Of a stretch of DNA of 64,000 nucleotides, positions 57,206 to 64,000 are shown piece after piece. The stretch lies in the NCBI RefSeq assembly GCF_011300875.1, contig NZ_CP049862.1, positions 124,001-188,000 of the forward strand, given 5' to 3'. The notes beneath the pieces are model-generated. The model was not told the DNA's origin. It worked only from the letters and a program-made list of their open reading frames with translations, and ran no database searches. Position 1 is the stretch's first letter; every line of letters begins with the position of its first letter. The translations under genes were made by a program, and so were the position numbers. The DNA is from Sanguibacter sp. HDW7 (GTDB lineage: Bacteria; Actinomycetota; Actinomycetes; Actinomycetales; Cellulomonadaceae).

Positions 57206-57264
57206 CCCGCTCTGCCCCACCCCTGTCGCTGCCCCGCCCCTGTCACTGACCCAGCGCTGTAGTG

Positions 57265-57375
57265 GCTCGATAGCCGATCCGACCGCGTGTGACGTCCGGA
57301 TCCGCTATCGAGCGGCAGGGCAGGTTGCTCGATAGCCGATCCGTGCACATGACGTGCACGGATCGGCTATCGAGC
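57265..57375. repeat. 111-bp four-armed palindromic element, family B
   Basis: Arms share GCTCGATAGCCGATCCG: plus 57265, minus 57297 (one mismatch), plus 57327, minus 57359. The second hairpin is a perfect 22-bp stem with loop ATGAC. Layout matches family C (plus, minus, plus, minus) but the core is unrelated. Starts 60 bases after the RND stop. Confidence 0.9.
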
Positions 57376-57511
57376 CAAAGGGGAGGTGGTGAGGGTGTCG
57401 GGTGGTGGGGCGTCGGGGGTTGCGCAGGTGGGCAGCTTCGCCGTCGGCGGCGTGCGTCCGGCAGGATGGGACGACGGCCGCCCCGGCCGCGACGACGCGA
57501 GGAGGTCCGCC

Positions 57512-58243
57512 ATGAAGCCGTTCGTGCTGCTCGCGACGCGGGGCGAGGACGACATCGCCGACGTCGAGCACGCCGCCTACCTCGAGCTCGGCGGTCTCGC
57601 GCCCCACGAGCTCGTGCGCGTTCGCCTCGAGCAGGGGCCCATGCCCGCGTTGGACCTCGACGAGGTCTCGGGCATCATCGTCGCCGGCAGCCCCTTCACG
57701 TCGTCGGACCCTGTCGCGTCCAAGAGCGCGACCCAGCTGCGCGTCGAGGCCGAGATCTCGACGCTGCTCGACGACGTCCTCGCGCGCGGCGTCCCGTACC
57801 TCGGTGCGTGCTACGGGGTGGGGACGCTCGGCACGAAGATCGGGGCTGTGGTCGGCACCGAGTTCGGCGAGGAGGCGGCCGCGATCGACGTGACGCTCAC
57901 CGACGCGGGTCGCGCGGACCCGCTGCTCGCAGGCCTGCCCGACGTCTTCGCGGCGTACGTCGGGCACAAGGAGGCCATCACGACGCTCCCGTCGGGGGCC
58001 GTCGTCCTCGCGACCGGCGCCGCGTGCCCCGTGCAGATGTTCCGCGTCGGCACGAGCGCGTACGCGACGCAGTTCCACCCCGAGCTCACGCGCGACGCCT
58101 ACGTGCAGCGCCTCGAGGCCTACGCCGGCTACGGCTACTACCCGCCCGAGCAGGCAGAGCAGGTCCTCGCGAGGGCGCGCGCGAGCGACGCCCCCGTGCC
58201 GCTGCGCATCCTGCGACGCTTCGTCGAGCTCTTCGCGCGCTGA
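57512..58243 (+). CDS. Class I glutamine amidotransferase domain protein
   Basis: 243 aa from ATG 57512 (AGGAGG upstream). GATase fold: IIVAGSPFTSSDP, nucleophile Cys in VPYLGACYGVGTLG, and the His-Glu pair in ATQFHPELTRDAYVQ. Resembles GMP-synthase-like amidotransferases of the YfeJ group, which act as glutamine or gamma-glutamyl hydrolases with unknown partners. No synthase domain is encoded nearby. Confidence 0.9.
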   Translation: MKPFVLLATRGEDDIADVEHAAYLELGGLAPHELVRVRLEQGPMPALDLDEVSGIIVAGSPFTSSDPVASKSATQLRVEAEISTLLDDVLARGVPYLGACYGVGTLGTKIGAVVGTEFGEEAAAIDVTLTDAGRADPLLAGLPDVFAAYVGHKEAITTLPSGAVVLATGAACPVQMFRVGTSAYATQFHPELTRDAYVQRLEAYAGYGYYPPEQAEQVLARARASDAPVPLRILRRFVELFAR

Positions 58244-58384
58244 GCGCGTTCGACCGACGAGTCTAGCGACGAAGCGGACGCGGTCGTCCCCGAGCTCTTC
58301 CCTCGCAGCACAGAGCCCGAGCAGGAGATGACCGGTCGGGGCTACCCGATGGCACTCCCGCGCCGCACGCGGGACGATCGACCT

Positions 58385-59518
58385 ATGCCAGACGCCCAGC
58401 AACTCGCCCCGCGCCGCTCCCCCCTCGTGGTGGGACGCACTGTCGTGCACGCTTTCCTCGACGACCGCGGGACGGACGTCGCCGCGGCCCTCACCTTCTA
58501 CGCGGTCCTTGCGATCGCGCCGGCGGCGGCCGCGCTGCTGTCGGTCGTCGGGCTGTTCGAGAGTCCCCAGACGGTCGTCGACGAGATCCTCGCGGTGCTG
58601 CGCGAGGTCGCGTCGGAGGACGTGGTCGACGTCGTGGCGGGGATCCTCGGGGACATCGCGACGACCGAGGCGGCGAGCGTCGCGTTCGTCATCAGCCTCC
58701 TCCTCGCGCTGTGGTCGGCGTCAGCGTTCGTCACGGCGTTCTCGCGCGCGATGAACACCGTGCACGGCGTCGAGGAGGGGCGGCCGTTCTGGGTGCTGCG
58801 CCCGCTCATGGCGGTGCTCACGGTCGTGCTCGTGGCGGTCGCGGCGGTCGGCCTCGTGCTGCAGGTCGTCTCGGCAGACCTCGCGCGGGCGCTCGGCGGG
58901 CCGATCGGGCTGAGCGACACGTTCGTCACCGTCTTCACGTGGGGGCGCTGGCCGGTGCTGTTGCTCGCACTCGTGCTGCTCGTGTCGCTGCTCTACCACT
59001 GGACGCCGAACGTCCGGCCCGGCCGCTACCGCGTGCTGTCGCCGGGGGCAGCGGTCGCGATCGGCGTCATCCTCGTCGCGAGCTGGGGCTTCAGCTTTTA
59101 CGTCGCGAACTTCGCGTCGTACGACCGCACGTACGGCACGCTCGCGGGGGTCGTCGTCGCGCTCGTCTGGCTGTGGATCTGCTCGGTGATCCTCGTCCTG
59201 GGGGCGGAGCTCGACCACGAGCTGCTTCGCGGCCGGCAGCTGCGCGCTGGCCTGCCCGCGATCGACGGCGCGCTGCTGCCGTTGCGCTCGACGCAGCGCC
59301 TCGAGAAGGACTCGGTCCGTCGTGTGGAGTGGGCTGAGCGGGACGAGGAGGTGCGTAGGGTGGCGCTCGCGCTCAGGGCGGGGGGTGCGGCGGACGACGA
59401 CGCTGCCGACGACGCCTCTGCGGCACCGGTGCCCACCGCCACCACGAAGGCGGAGCCTGACGGCCCCGCCCAGCCCGGCCGTGGGACGGCCACCGGCCGC
59501 GACCGCGCGGGCGGATAG
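58385..59518 (+). CDS. YihY/BrkB family membrane protein
   Basis: 377 aa from ATG 58385; in-frame ATGs at 58349 and 58328 are possible. The 58328 start has AGGAG directly abutting it, which is too close. Family features: DRGTDVAAALTFYAVLAIAP, SAFVTAFSRAMNTVHGVEEG, LYHWTPNVRPGRYRVLSPGA and YDRTYGTLAGVVVALVWLWI, six TMs. The C-terminal ~90 residues are charged, Ala/Asp-rich and disordered. No transport substrate is established. It precedes the phospholipid-synthesis gene by 42 bases. Confidence 0.9.
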   Translation: MPDAQQLAPRRSPLVVGRTVVHAFLDDRGTDVAAALTFYAVLAIAPAAAALLSVVGLFESPQTVVDEILAVLREVASEDVVDVVAGILGDIATTEAASVAFVISLLLALWSASAFVTAFSRAMNTVHGVEEGRPFWVLRPLMAVLTVVLVAVAAVGLVLQVVSADLARALGGPIGLSDTFVTVFTWGRWPVLLLALVLLVSLLYHWTPNVRPGRYRVLSPGAAVAIGVILVASWGFSFYVANFASYDRTYGTLAGVVVALVWLWICSVILVLGAELDHELLRGRQLRAGLPAIDGALLPLRSTQRLEKDSVRRVEWAERDEEVRRVALALRAGGAADDDAADDASAAPVPTATTKAEPDGPAQPGRGTATGRDRAGG

Positions 59519-59560
59519 GCTTGCGCGGACGACCACGACGCACAACAGGATGGAACGCCG

Positions 59561-60145
59561 GTGACGATCCCCAACATCATCACTCTCGTGCGTCTTGTCG
59601 TCCTGACGCCGCTGTTCGTCGTGCTCGCGGCGACGGGCCAGACGGGTGCGGCGGTCGTGACGCTCATGATCCTCGGCGTGACGGACTGGGCCGACGGCTT
59701 CATCGCGCGTCGCTTCGACATGACGAGCGAGCTCGGCAAGACCCTCGACCCCCTGGCCGACAGGCTCGGGATGCTCGCGGTCGTCATCACGCTCACTCTG
59801 CTCGGCGAGCTGCGCCTGTGGATGCTCGGGCTCGTCGTCGTGCCGGATGCCGTGCTCATCTGCGGAGCCCTGTTCCTCATGGCGACGAAGCGCTGGCCGC
59901 TGCCGGACCTCGAGGTCTCGCTGCTGGGCAAGGCGCGGACCGCCGCGCTCATGACGGGGCTGCCGTTGCTGCTGCTCGCGTCGGGGACGGACGGGGTGCT
60001 GTGGCACGTCGCGTTCGGCCTGACCGTGGCCGGGTGCCTCGGTCATGCGATCGCTGCGACGACGTACGCGGTGCGCGCGTGGCGGCTCGTCTACGGGTCG
60101 GGTCGGCACCGCATCGTGGCCGAAGGTCCCGGTGCGAAGGTCTGA
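59561..60145 (+). CDS. CDP-alcohol phosphatidyltransferase (PgsA-like)
   Basis: 194 aa from GTG 59561. Starts TIPNIITLVRLVVLTPLF, then the CDP-alcohol signature D-G-x2-A-R-x8-G-x3-D-x3-D: DWADGFIARRF...ELGKTLDPLADRL. Five to six TMs. The enzyme joins CDP-diacylglycerol to an alcohol such as glycerol phosphate in phospholipid synthesis. PgsA-type glycerophosphate transfer is most likely, but cardiolipin or inositol relatives cannot be excluded. Confidence 0.9.
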   Translation: MTIPNIITLVRLVVLTPLFVVLAATGQTGAAVVTLMILGVTDWADGFIARRFDMTSELGKTLDPLADRLGMLAVVITLTLLGELRLWMLGLVVVPDAVLICGALFLMATKRWPLPDLEVSLLGKARTAALMTGLPLLLLASGTDGVLWHVAFGLTVAGCLGHAIAATTYAVRAWRLVYGSGRHRIVAEGPGAKV

Positions 60146-60240
60146 TTCGCCGTAGTCTGACGCTGCGTGGGATGCGTGTCGTTTCCGCATCGTTATGAAG
60201 AGGTTCTGGTACCGAGTCGCGTCCTGACGCCTAGCACCCC

Positions 60241-60384
60241 TATGATCAGTGGGTAGTTGCTGTGCTTTGCTCGTCTCGCTGCGATGGAATCATCGCGTTC
60301 CGGCTTCAGGAGTGGACGAAGAACACCGCGACGGAGCGGCCCTCGAAGGACGGGGGTCGTCCGAGCACTCTGAAGGAGTACGGA
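60241..60384 (+). promoter_or_regulatory. Promoter and long leader of the cold-shock gene
   Basis: TATGAT at 60241 is a good -10 candidate. It would give a leader of about 130 bases before the ATG at 60385, with GAAGGAG as ribosome site. Long structured leaders that act as RNA thermosensors are typical of cspA genes. The rest of the gap from 60146 shows no gene. Confidence 0.55.
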
Positions 60385-60588
60385 ATGTCTGTTGGAACCG
60401 TGAAGTGGTTCAACTCGGAGAAGGGCTACGGCTTCATCGCCCCCGAGGACGGTAGCGCCGACGTGTTCGCGCACTACTCGGCCATCCAGTCGAGCGGCTA
60501 CCGCTCGCTCGAGGAGAACCAGCGCGTCGAGTTCGACGTCACGCAGGGCCCGAAGGGCCCGCAGGCGGAGAACATCCGCCCCATCTGA
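60385..60588 (+). CDS. cspA: Cold-shock protein, CspA family
   Basis: 67 aa. [20 protein letters not shown] contains RNP1 (KGYGFI); DVFAHYSAI stands at RNP2 (usual form VFVHFSAI); the end is [11 protein letters not shown] single OB-fold that binds single-stranded RNA or DNA and melts RNA structure. Length is normal. Monocistronic with a long leader and a shared terminator. Confidence 0.96.
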   Translation: MSVGTVKWFNSEKGYGFIAPEDGSADVFAHYSAIQSSGYRSLEENQRVEFDVTQGPKGPQAENIRPI

Positions 60589-60611
60589 TCTCGCACAGCG
60601 CGAAGGTCTCT

Positions 60612-60647
60612 GAGAGCCCCGCTCCCCTCACGGGGGGCGGGGTTCTC
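60612..60647. terminator. Bidirectional terminator between csp and DedA genes
   Basis: GAGAGCCCCGC pairs with GCGGGGTTCTC (with one wobble) around a C/T-rich loop, 23 bases past the csp stop and 13 bases before the DedA stop. Confidence 0.8.
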
Positions 60648-60660
60648 TGCTTCCCCGGGG

Positions 60661-61482
60661 TCAGGCGTGGGGTTCGGCCTGGGGGTCGCGCGAGCTGTCG
60701 GGGCCCGCGGTCTGCGCGGGAGCCTCGGGGTCGCGGGCGAGGTCGCGGTCGGTGACGGCCTCGACGACGGTCTCGACGACGTCCTCGACAGCGTCCTGCG
60801 CGGCGCGGTTCGCGGCGCGGACGCGCTGCAGGCGCAGGAGTCGCGCGGCGACGAACCACAGGACGAGCGCAGCGATGACGACGAGCACGAGGTTCGACAG
60901 GACGCCGCTCCACCGCTCGAGCACGGGCTTGATCGCGGGACCTGCGACGTAGCCCGCGCCGATCCAGATGGCGTTCCACAGGCCCGACCCGGCGAACGTG
61001 TACCAGGTGAACTTGCCGAGCGGCATGCGCTCGATGCCCGCGGGGATCGAGATGAACGAGCGCACGAGCGGCACGCAGCGGCCGACGAACACCGCGGTGC
61101 CGCCCCAGCGCGAGAAGAAGGCCTCGGCGCGGTCGAAGTCCTCGTACTCCATGAGCGGGACCTTGCCGACGATCGCGCGGGTCCGGTTGCGGCCGAACGC
61201 ATAGCCGATGCCGTACCAGGCCCACGCGCCGATGACGGCAGCGAGCGTCGCGAGCGTCCAGGCGAGCCAGACGTTCATGCGGCCCTCGTACGCGAGGAAG
61301 CCGGCGCCGGGCAGGACTGCCTCGGACGGGATCGGGGGCACGAACGTCTCGACGAGCACGGCGATGCCGACGCCGACCTCGCCGATGCTCTCCATGAGGC
61401 CGAGCACCCATCCGATGAAGCCGTCGTAGCCGGCTGAAGGGTCGACGTCGGACGCGAGCTGGACGATGGGGGTGAGGTTCAT
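60661..61482 (-). CDS. DedA family membrane protein
   Basis: 273 aa from ATG 61482. DedA/SNARE-associated fold: VLVETFVPPIPSEAVLPGAG, RWGGTAVFVGRCVPLVRSFI then SIPAGIERMPLGKFTWYT, and GSGLWNAIWIGAGYVAG. The conserved Glu and two Arg are present. DedA proteins act in lipid scrambling/flipping and proton homeostasis. The charged C-terminal tail (~55 residues) is disordered. Confidence 0.92.
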   Translation of the reverse strand: MNLTPIVQLASDVDPSAGYDGFIGWVLGLMESIGEVGVGIAVLVETFVPPIPSEAVLPGAGFLAYEGRMNVWLAWTLATLAAVIGAWAWYGIGYAFGRNRTRAIVGKVPLMEYEDFDRAEAFFSRWGGTAVFVGRCVPLVRSFISIPAGIERMPLGKFTWYTFAGSGLWNAIWIGAGYVAGPAIKPVLERWSGVLSNLVLVVIAALVLWFVAARLLRLQRVRAANRAAQDAVEDVVETVVEAVTDRDLARDPEAPAQTAGPDSSRDPQAEPHA

Positions 61483-61618
61483 GGCTCCGGGCTTGTCGGC
61501 AGGTCGGGCGGGCGGAGTGGCAACCTCTTGAACCTACCGTCCCGCGTCCCCGGTGGACGGTGCCGGATGGGGAGGTGTCGTAGGAATGCGTTCCCGACCC
61601 GCCTCTTCCCCTTCTCCG

Positions 61619-61669
61619 CGACGGACTGACGAGGTCCCCCGTTCGATGGGGGAAGGCGTCGACCCGTCG
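61619..61669. repeat. 51-bp palindromic element, family E, intergenic copy
   Basis: Nested arms CGACGG/CCGTCG, GACG/CGTC and CCCCC/GGGGG around GTTCGAT. Read on the minus strand it aligns with the copy at 62638: GACGC-TTCCCC...ATC..ACGGGGG....CGTCA.TCCGTCG. It lies about 20 bases past the stop of the thioredoxin-domain gene, which itself contains the other copy. Confidence 0.7.
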
Positions 61670-61688
61670 TGGACGCGGAGGCGGGGAC

Positions 61689-63908
61689 CTAGGCGGGGGC
61701 AGTGGCGAGAAGTGCCGCGAGGGCCTCGGGGGTTGTCTGGGGGAGGGAGCAGGTCGTGCCTCGGCAGACGTAGGCCGTCGGGAGCCCGCCGACGAAGCCG
61801 CGGTCCTCGTGCGCCGGTATCGCGACGGCGGCTCCGCGGTCCGGCGCCGGGACGAGGGTGAGGACCGTGCCCGGGGACGTCGCTGCCCACGTCGCGTGGG
61901 CGAGCGGTCCGTCGGGAGCCGCCCCCGCGAGGACGACGCATCGCGGCCCGTCGGCTAGAGCCTCCGCGACAGCGAGACCCCACCCGGCCGAGCGCGGAGC
62001 GCCGTGCGCGAGCGCGCGGTACGGCGCGAGGGCGGCGTGGGCGGCGGCGAGGTGACGGTGCTCGCCGCTCAGCGCGGCGATCCGGACGAGCGCGCCCGCC
62101 GCGGCGGAGCGGCCCGACGGCGACGACCCGTCGGTGGGATCGCCCGGGCGGACGACGAGCGCTGGGCCGTCGTCCGCGGGCGGGGCGTCGTAGAAGGCGT
62201 CGCCCGCGACGAAGCGGTCGAGCAGGCGGTCGACGAGGCGTGCCGCGACGTCGTACCAGCGGGCGTCGCCCGTCGCGGCGTGGAGCTGGAGGAGGCCGTC
62301 GGCGAGGAGCCCGTGATCCTCGAGCGTGGCCTCGGTGGGGCTCACACGCTCGCCGAGGCTCGTGCGACGCAGCACGTCGTCGTCGAGGTGACGCGTGACG
62401 ACGGCGTCCGCGACCTGCGCCGCCAGATCCACGAGGTGCGGGGCGTCGAGCGTGCGGCCGGCCTCGGCGAGCGCGCCGATCGCGAGCCCGTTCCAGCCGG
62501 CGACGACCTTGTCGTCGCGCGCGGGGTGCGTGCGCAGGCCGCGCGCGTCGCGCAGCCGAGCGCGCACCCGGGCCCACCGCGCGCCTTCACCCTCGCCCGG
62601 CGCCACGCCGGACCCCGAGGACTCCCCGCTCCCACCCATTGACGCGTTCCCCTCATCCGACGGGGGGAACGCGTCAATCCGTCGGGAGGTGGGGGACGTC
62701 GGGGCGGTGAGGACGGTGGCATCGAGGCGGAGGACGCTCGTGCCGTGCTCGAAGGTTCCCGCGTCGGTGACGGCGCAGACGTCGGCGGCCCACGACCCGT
62801 CCTCGTCCCCCAGGACTGAACGCAGCTGTGCGGGCGTCCACACGTAGAAGGTGCCCTCGGCGCCGTCGGTGTCGGCGTCGAGCGAGGTCGCGAACCCTGT
62901 GGTCGTGAGCATCGACTCCTCGAGGAAGGCGGCCAGCTGCAGGGCTGTCGTGCGCACCCAGTCCTCGCCCGTCGCGCGCCACAGTCCCGTGAGGACGGCG
63001 AGCAGCTGTGCGTTGTCGGTGAGCATCTTCTCGAAGTGCGGCACCGTCCACGTCGCATCGACGCAGTAGCGGGCGTAGCCGCCACCGAGCTGGTCGTGGA
63101 GCCCGCCCGCCGTCATGGCGAGGACGGTGCGTCGGACGACGCCGAGCGCGCGGGCGTCGCCCGTGCGGCCGTGGTGGCGCAGCAGATGGAGGAGCGTCGC
63201 CGACGGCGGGAACTTGGGCGCGCCCCCGAAGCCGCCGCGGACGCGGTCCTCGGCGGCGAGCAGGTGCTCGACCGCGGCGGTGAGGTCGTCGGGTCCGGGT
63301 GCCACCGCGCGGCGCGCGCCCGGCATCGGCCCGGTCGCGGGGGTCTCGACGGTGGCGGCTGTCGCGTCGTCGTCGGGAGCCTGCCCGACGCGTGACGGGT
63401 CCGCGGCCGACGTGCGCCGCAGGTGCGCGGCGAGCGCGTCCGCCTGACGCTCGACGGCCTCGCGCTGACCGTGCCACGCGGCCTGGACGCCGTCGAGCAG
63501 CTGCCGGAACGACGGCTGGCCGCCGACAGGCTCGGGCGGGTAGTACGTGCCGGCGATGAAGGGGCGGCCGTCGGGCGTGAGGACGGCCGTGAGCGGCCAG
63601 CCACCCTGCCCGGTGAGCGCGAGGAGCGCGGCCATGTGGACGGCGTCGACGTCGGGGCGCTCCTCGCGGTCGACCTTGATGCTCACGAATCCCGCGTCCA
63701 TGAGCGCCCCGACCTCCGGGTCGGAGAACGACTCGCGGGCCATGACGTGGCACCAGTGGCACGCGGCGTAGCCGATCGAGACGAGGACGGGGACGTCGCG
63801 CTCGTGGGCCTCCGCGAAGGCTGCGTCGGACCACTCGTGCCAAGCGACGGGGTTGCCGGCGTGCTGGCGCAGGTAGGGGGAGAGGGAGTGGGCGAGACGG
63901 TTCGGCAC
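61689..63908 (-). CDS. Thioredoxin-domain protein, DUF255 (YyaL/spermatogenesis-associated 20-like)
   Basis: 739 aa from GTG 63908, with GGGAG upstream; an ATG at 63950 is possible. N-terminal thioredoxin fold: PNRLAHSLSPYLRQHAGNPV then AW, IGYAACHWCHVMARESFSD with CHWC, KVDREERPDVD. Then an (alpha/alpha)6 barrel like N-acylglucosamine epimerases (PKFPPSATLLHLL, GGYARYCVDATWTVPHFEKM then LTDNAQLL, AGWNGLAIGALAEAG). It carries an extra low-complexity insert at residues ~400-435 that coincides with a palindromic DNA element. Function in the family is uncertain. Confidence 0.92.
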   Translation of the reverse strand: MPNRLAHSLSPYLRQHAGNPVAWHEWSDAAFAEAHERDVPVLVSIGYAACHWCHVMARESFSDPEVGALMDAGFVSIKVDREERPDVDAVHMAALLALTGQGGWPLTAVLTPDGRPFIAGTYYPPEPVGGQPSFRQLLDGVQAAWHGQREAVERQADALAAHLRRTSAADPSRVGQAPDDDATAATVETPATGPMPGARRAVAPGPDDLTAAVEHLLAAEDRVRGGFGGAPKFPPSATLLHLLRHHGRTGDARALGVVRRTVLAMTAGGLHDQLGGGYARYCVDATWTVPHFEKMLTDNAQLLAVLTGLWRATGEDWVRTTALQLAAFLEESMLTTTGFATSLDADTDGAEGTFYVWTPAQLRSVLGDEDGSWAADVCAVTDAGTFEHGTSVLRLDATVLTAPTSPTSRRIDAFPPSDEGNASMGGSGESSGSGVAPGEGEGARWARVRARLRDARGLRTHPARDDKVVAGWNGLAIGALAEAGRTLDAPHLVDLAAQVADAVVTRHLDDDVLRRTSLGERVSPTEATLEDHGLLADGLLQLHAATGDARWYDVAARLVDRLLDRFVAGDAFYDAPPADDGPALVVRPGDPTDGSSPSGRSAAAGALVRIAALSGEHRHLAAAHAALAPYRALAHGAPRSAGWGLAVAEALADGPRCVVLAGAAPDGPLAHATWAATSPGTVLTLVPAPDRGAAVAIPAHEDRGFVGGLPTAYVCRGTTCSLPQTTPEALAALLATAPA
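62638..62684. repeat. Palindromic element, family E, inside the coding sequence
   Basis: ATTGACGCGTTCCCC (62638-62652) pairs perfectly with GGGGAACGCGTCAAT (62664-62678). CCCACC (62631) and GGTGGG (62689) form a possible outer pair. It is read in frame as part of SRRIDAFPPSDEGNASMGG within the thioredoxin-domain protein. The related copy at 61619 is just beyond that gene's stop. Confidence 0.85.
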
Positions 63909-64000
63909 GGTGGCTCCCGGGTGAGGTGGTCGACGGTGCCAGCCAAGCACGGACCTTGGACGTCGGGGAGGTGGACGACGAACGTCCCATACCCAAGTGT

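Noticed and set aside
53573-57220. A 1215-codon minus-strand frame opposite the RND pump
   Set aside because: Composition is dominated by Arg, Asp, Glu and His with no recognisable domain, while the plus strand encodes a clear RND transporter.

Overview
The window is 64 kb of very GC-rich, gene-dense bacterial chromosome with frequent GTG starts and ATGA/GTGA stop-start overlaps. The gene content points to an actinobacterium: a four-gene cvn operon (sensor kinase, roadblock, DUF742, GTPase), a ThrE-type exporter, Ku/LigD end joining, YhgE/Pip and MMPL proteins, and GH1/GH5 beta-glucan enzymes with a CelR-like operator. A cellulolytic Micrococcales member (Cellulomonas/Sanguibacter/Oerskovia-like) is my inference; no rRNA or marker gene here proves it.

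Layout. 1-474: 5' part of a quinone oxidoreductase. 657-6170: cvnABCD. 6358-8580: degenerate PIN-like protein, tRNA-Ser(UGA), threonine/serine exporter, tRNA-Ser(GCU). 8674-20786: a ~12 kb accessory block lying between two identical tRNA-Arg(ACG) genes that have the same promoter spacing and terminator. It holds divergent ku and ligD (ligD has one apparent frameshift in a G-run) and a ~7.7 kb minus-strand stress-type polycistron: SDR, FHA, membrane proteins, DUF421, DUF2231, glycosyltransferase, haem-oxygenase-like iron enzyme, CDGSH protein, zinc ADH and epimerase. Three loci in it have lost their middles but kept both ends: the zinc ADH, a sugar ABC operon and a sugar O-acetyltransferase.

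20790-23055: TusA-like protein, membrane protein and beta-glucosidase. 23216-27456: an unknown locus with two paralogous proteins around a PadR regulator. 27590-32400: alpha/beta-hydrolase membrane protein, trpF, and a coupled DsbA-like/CcdA/GntR operon. 32549-38588: ROK regulator, sugar ABC importer and a cytoplasmic GH5 enzyme, plausibly a beta-gluco-oligosaccharide uptake and hydrolysis operon. 38655-44789: TetR, MMPL exporter (with an ABC-ATPase-like tail lacking Walker A) and a heptad-repeat YhgE/Pip protein. 44905-53094: VOC protein, pirin, GNAT, P1B ATPase, chemoreceptor, AspT/YidE-type transporter. 53291-57205: TetR and an RND pump. 57512-63908: amidotransferase, YihY/BrkB, CDP-alcohol phosphatidyltransferase, cold-shock protein, DedA, YyaL-type thioredoxin-domain protein.

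The most unusual structure that the genes do not explain is a set of four-armed palindromic elements, 51-115 bp long, in at least five sequence families. All but one start 10-60 bp downstream of a stop codon. Within an element the four arms share one core, but the core differs between families. Four 72-bp copies of one family occur at 23069, 27472, 44806 and 45393; each pair brackets a small gene cassette. One member of another family lies in frame inside the yyaL-like gene, with a second copy just past its stop codon.
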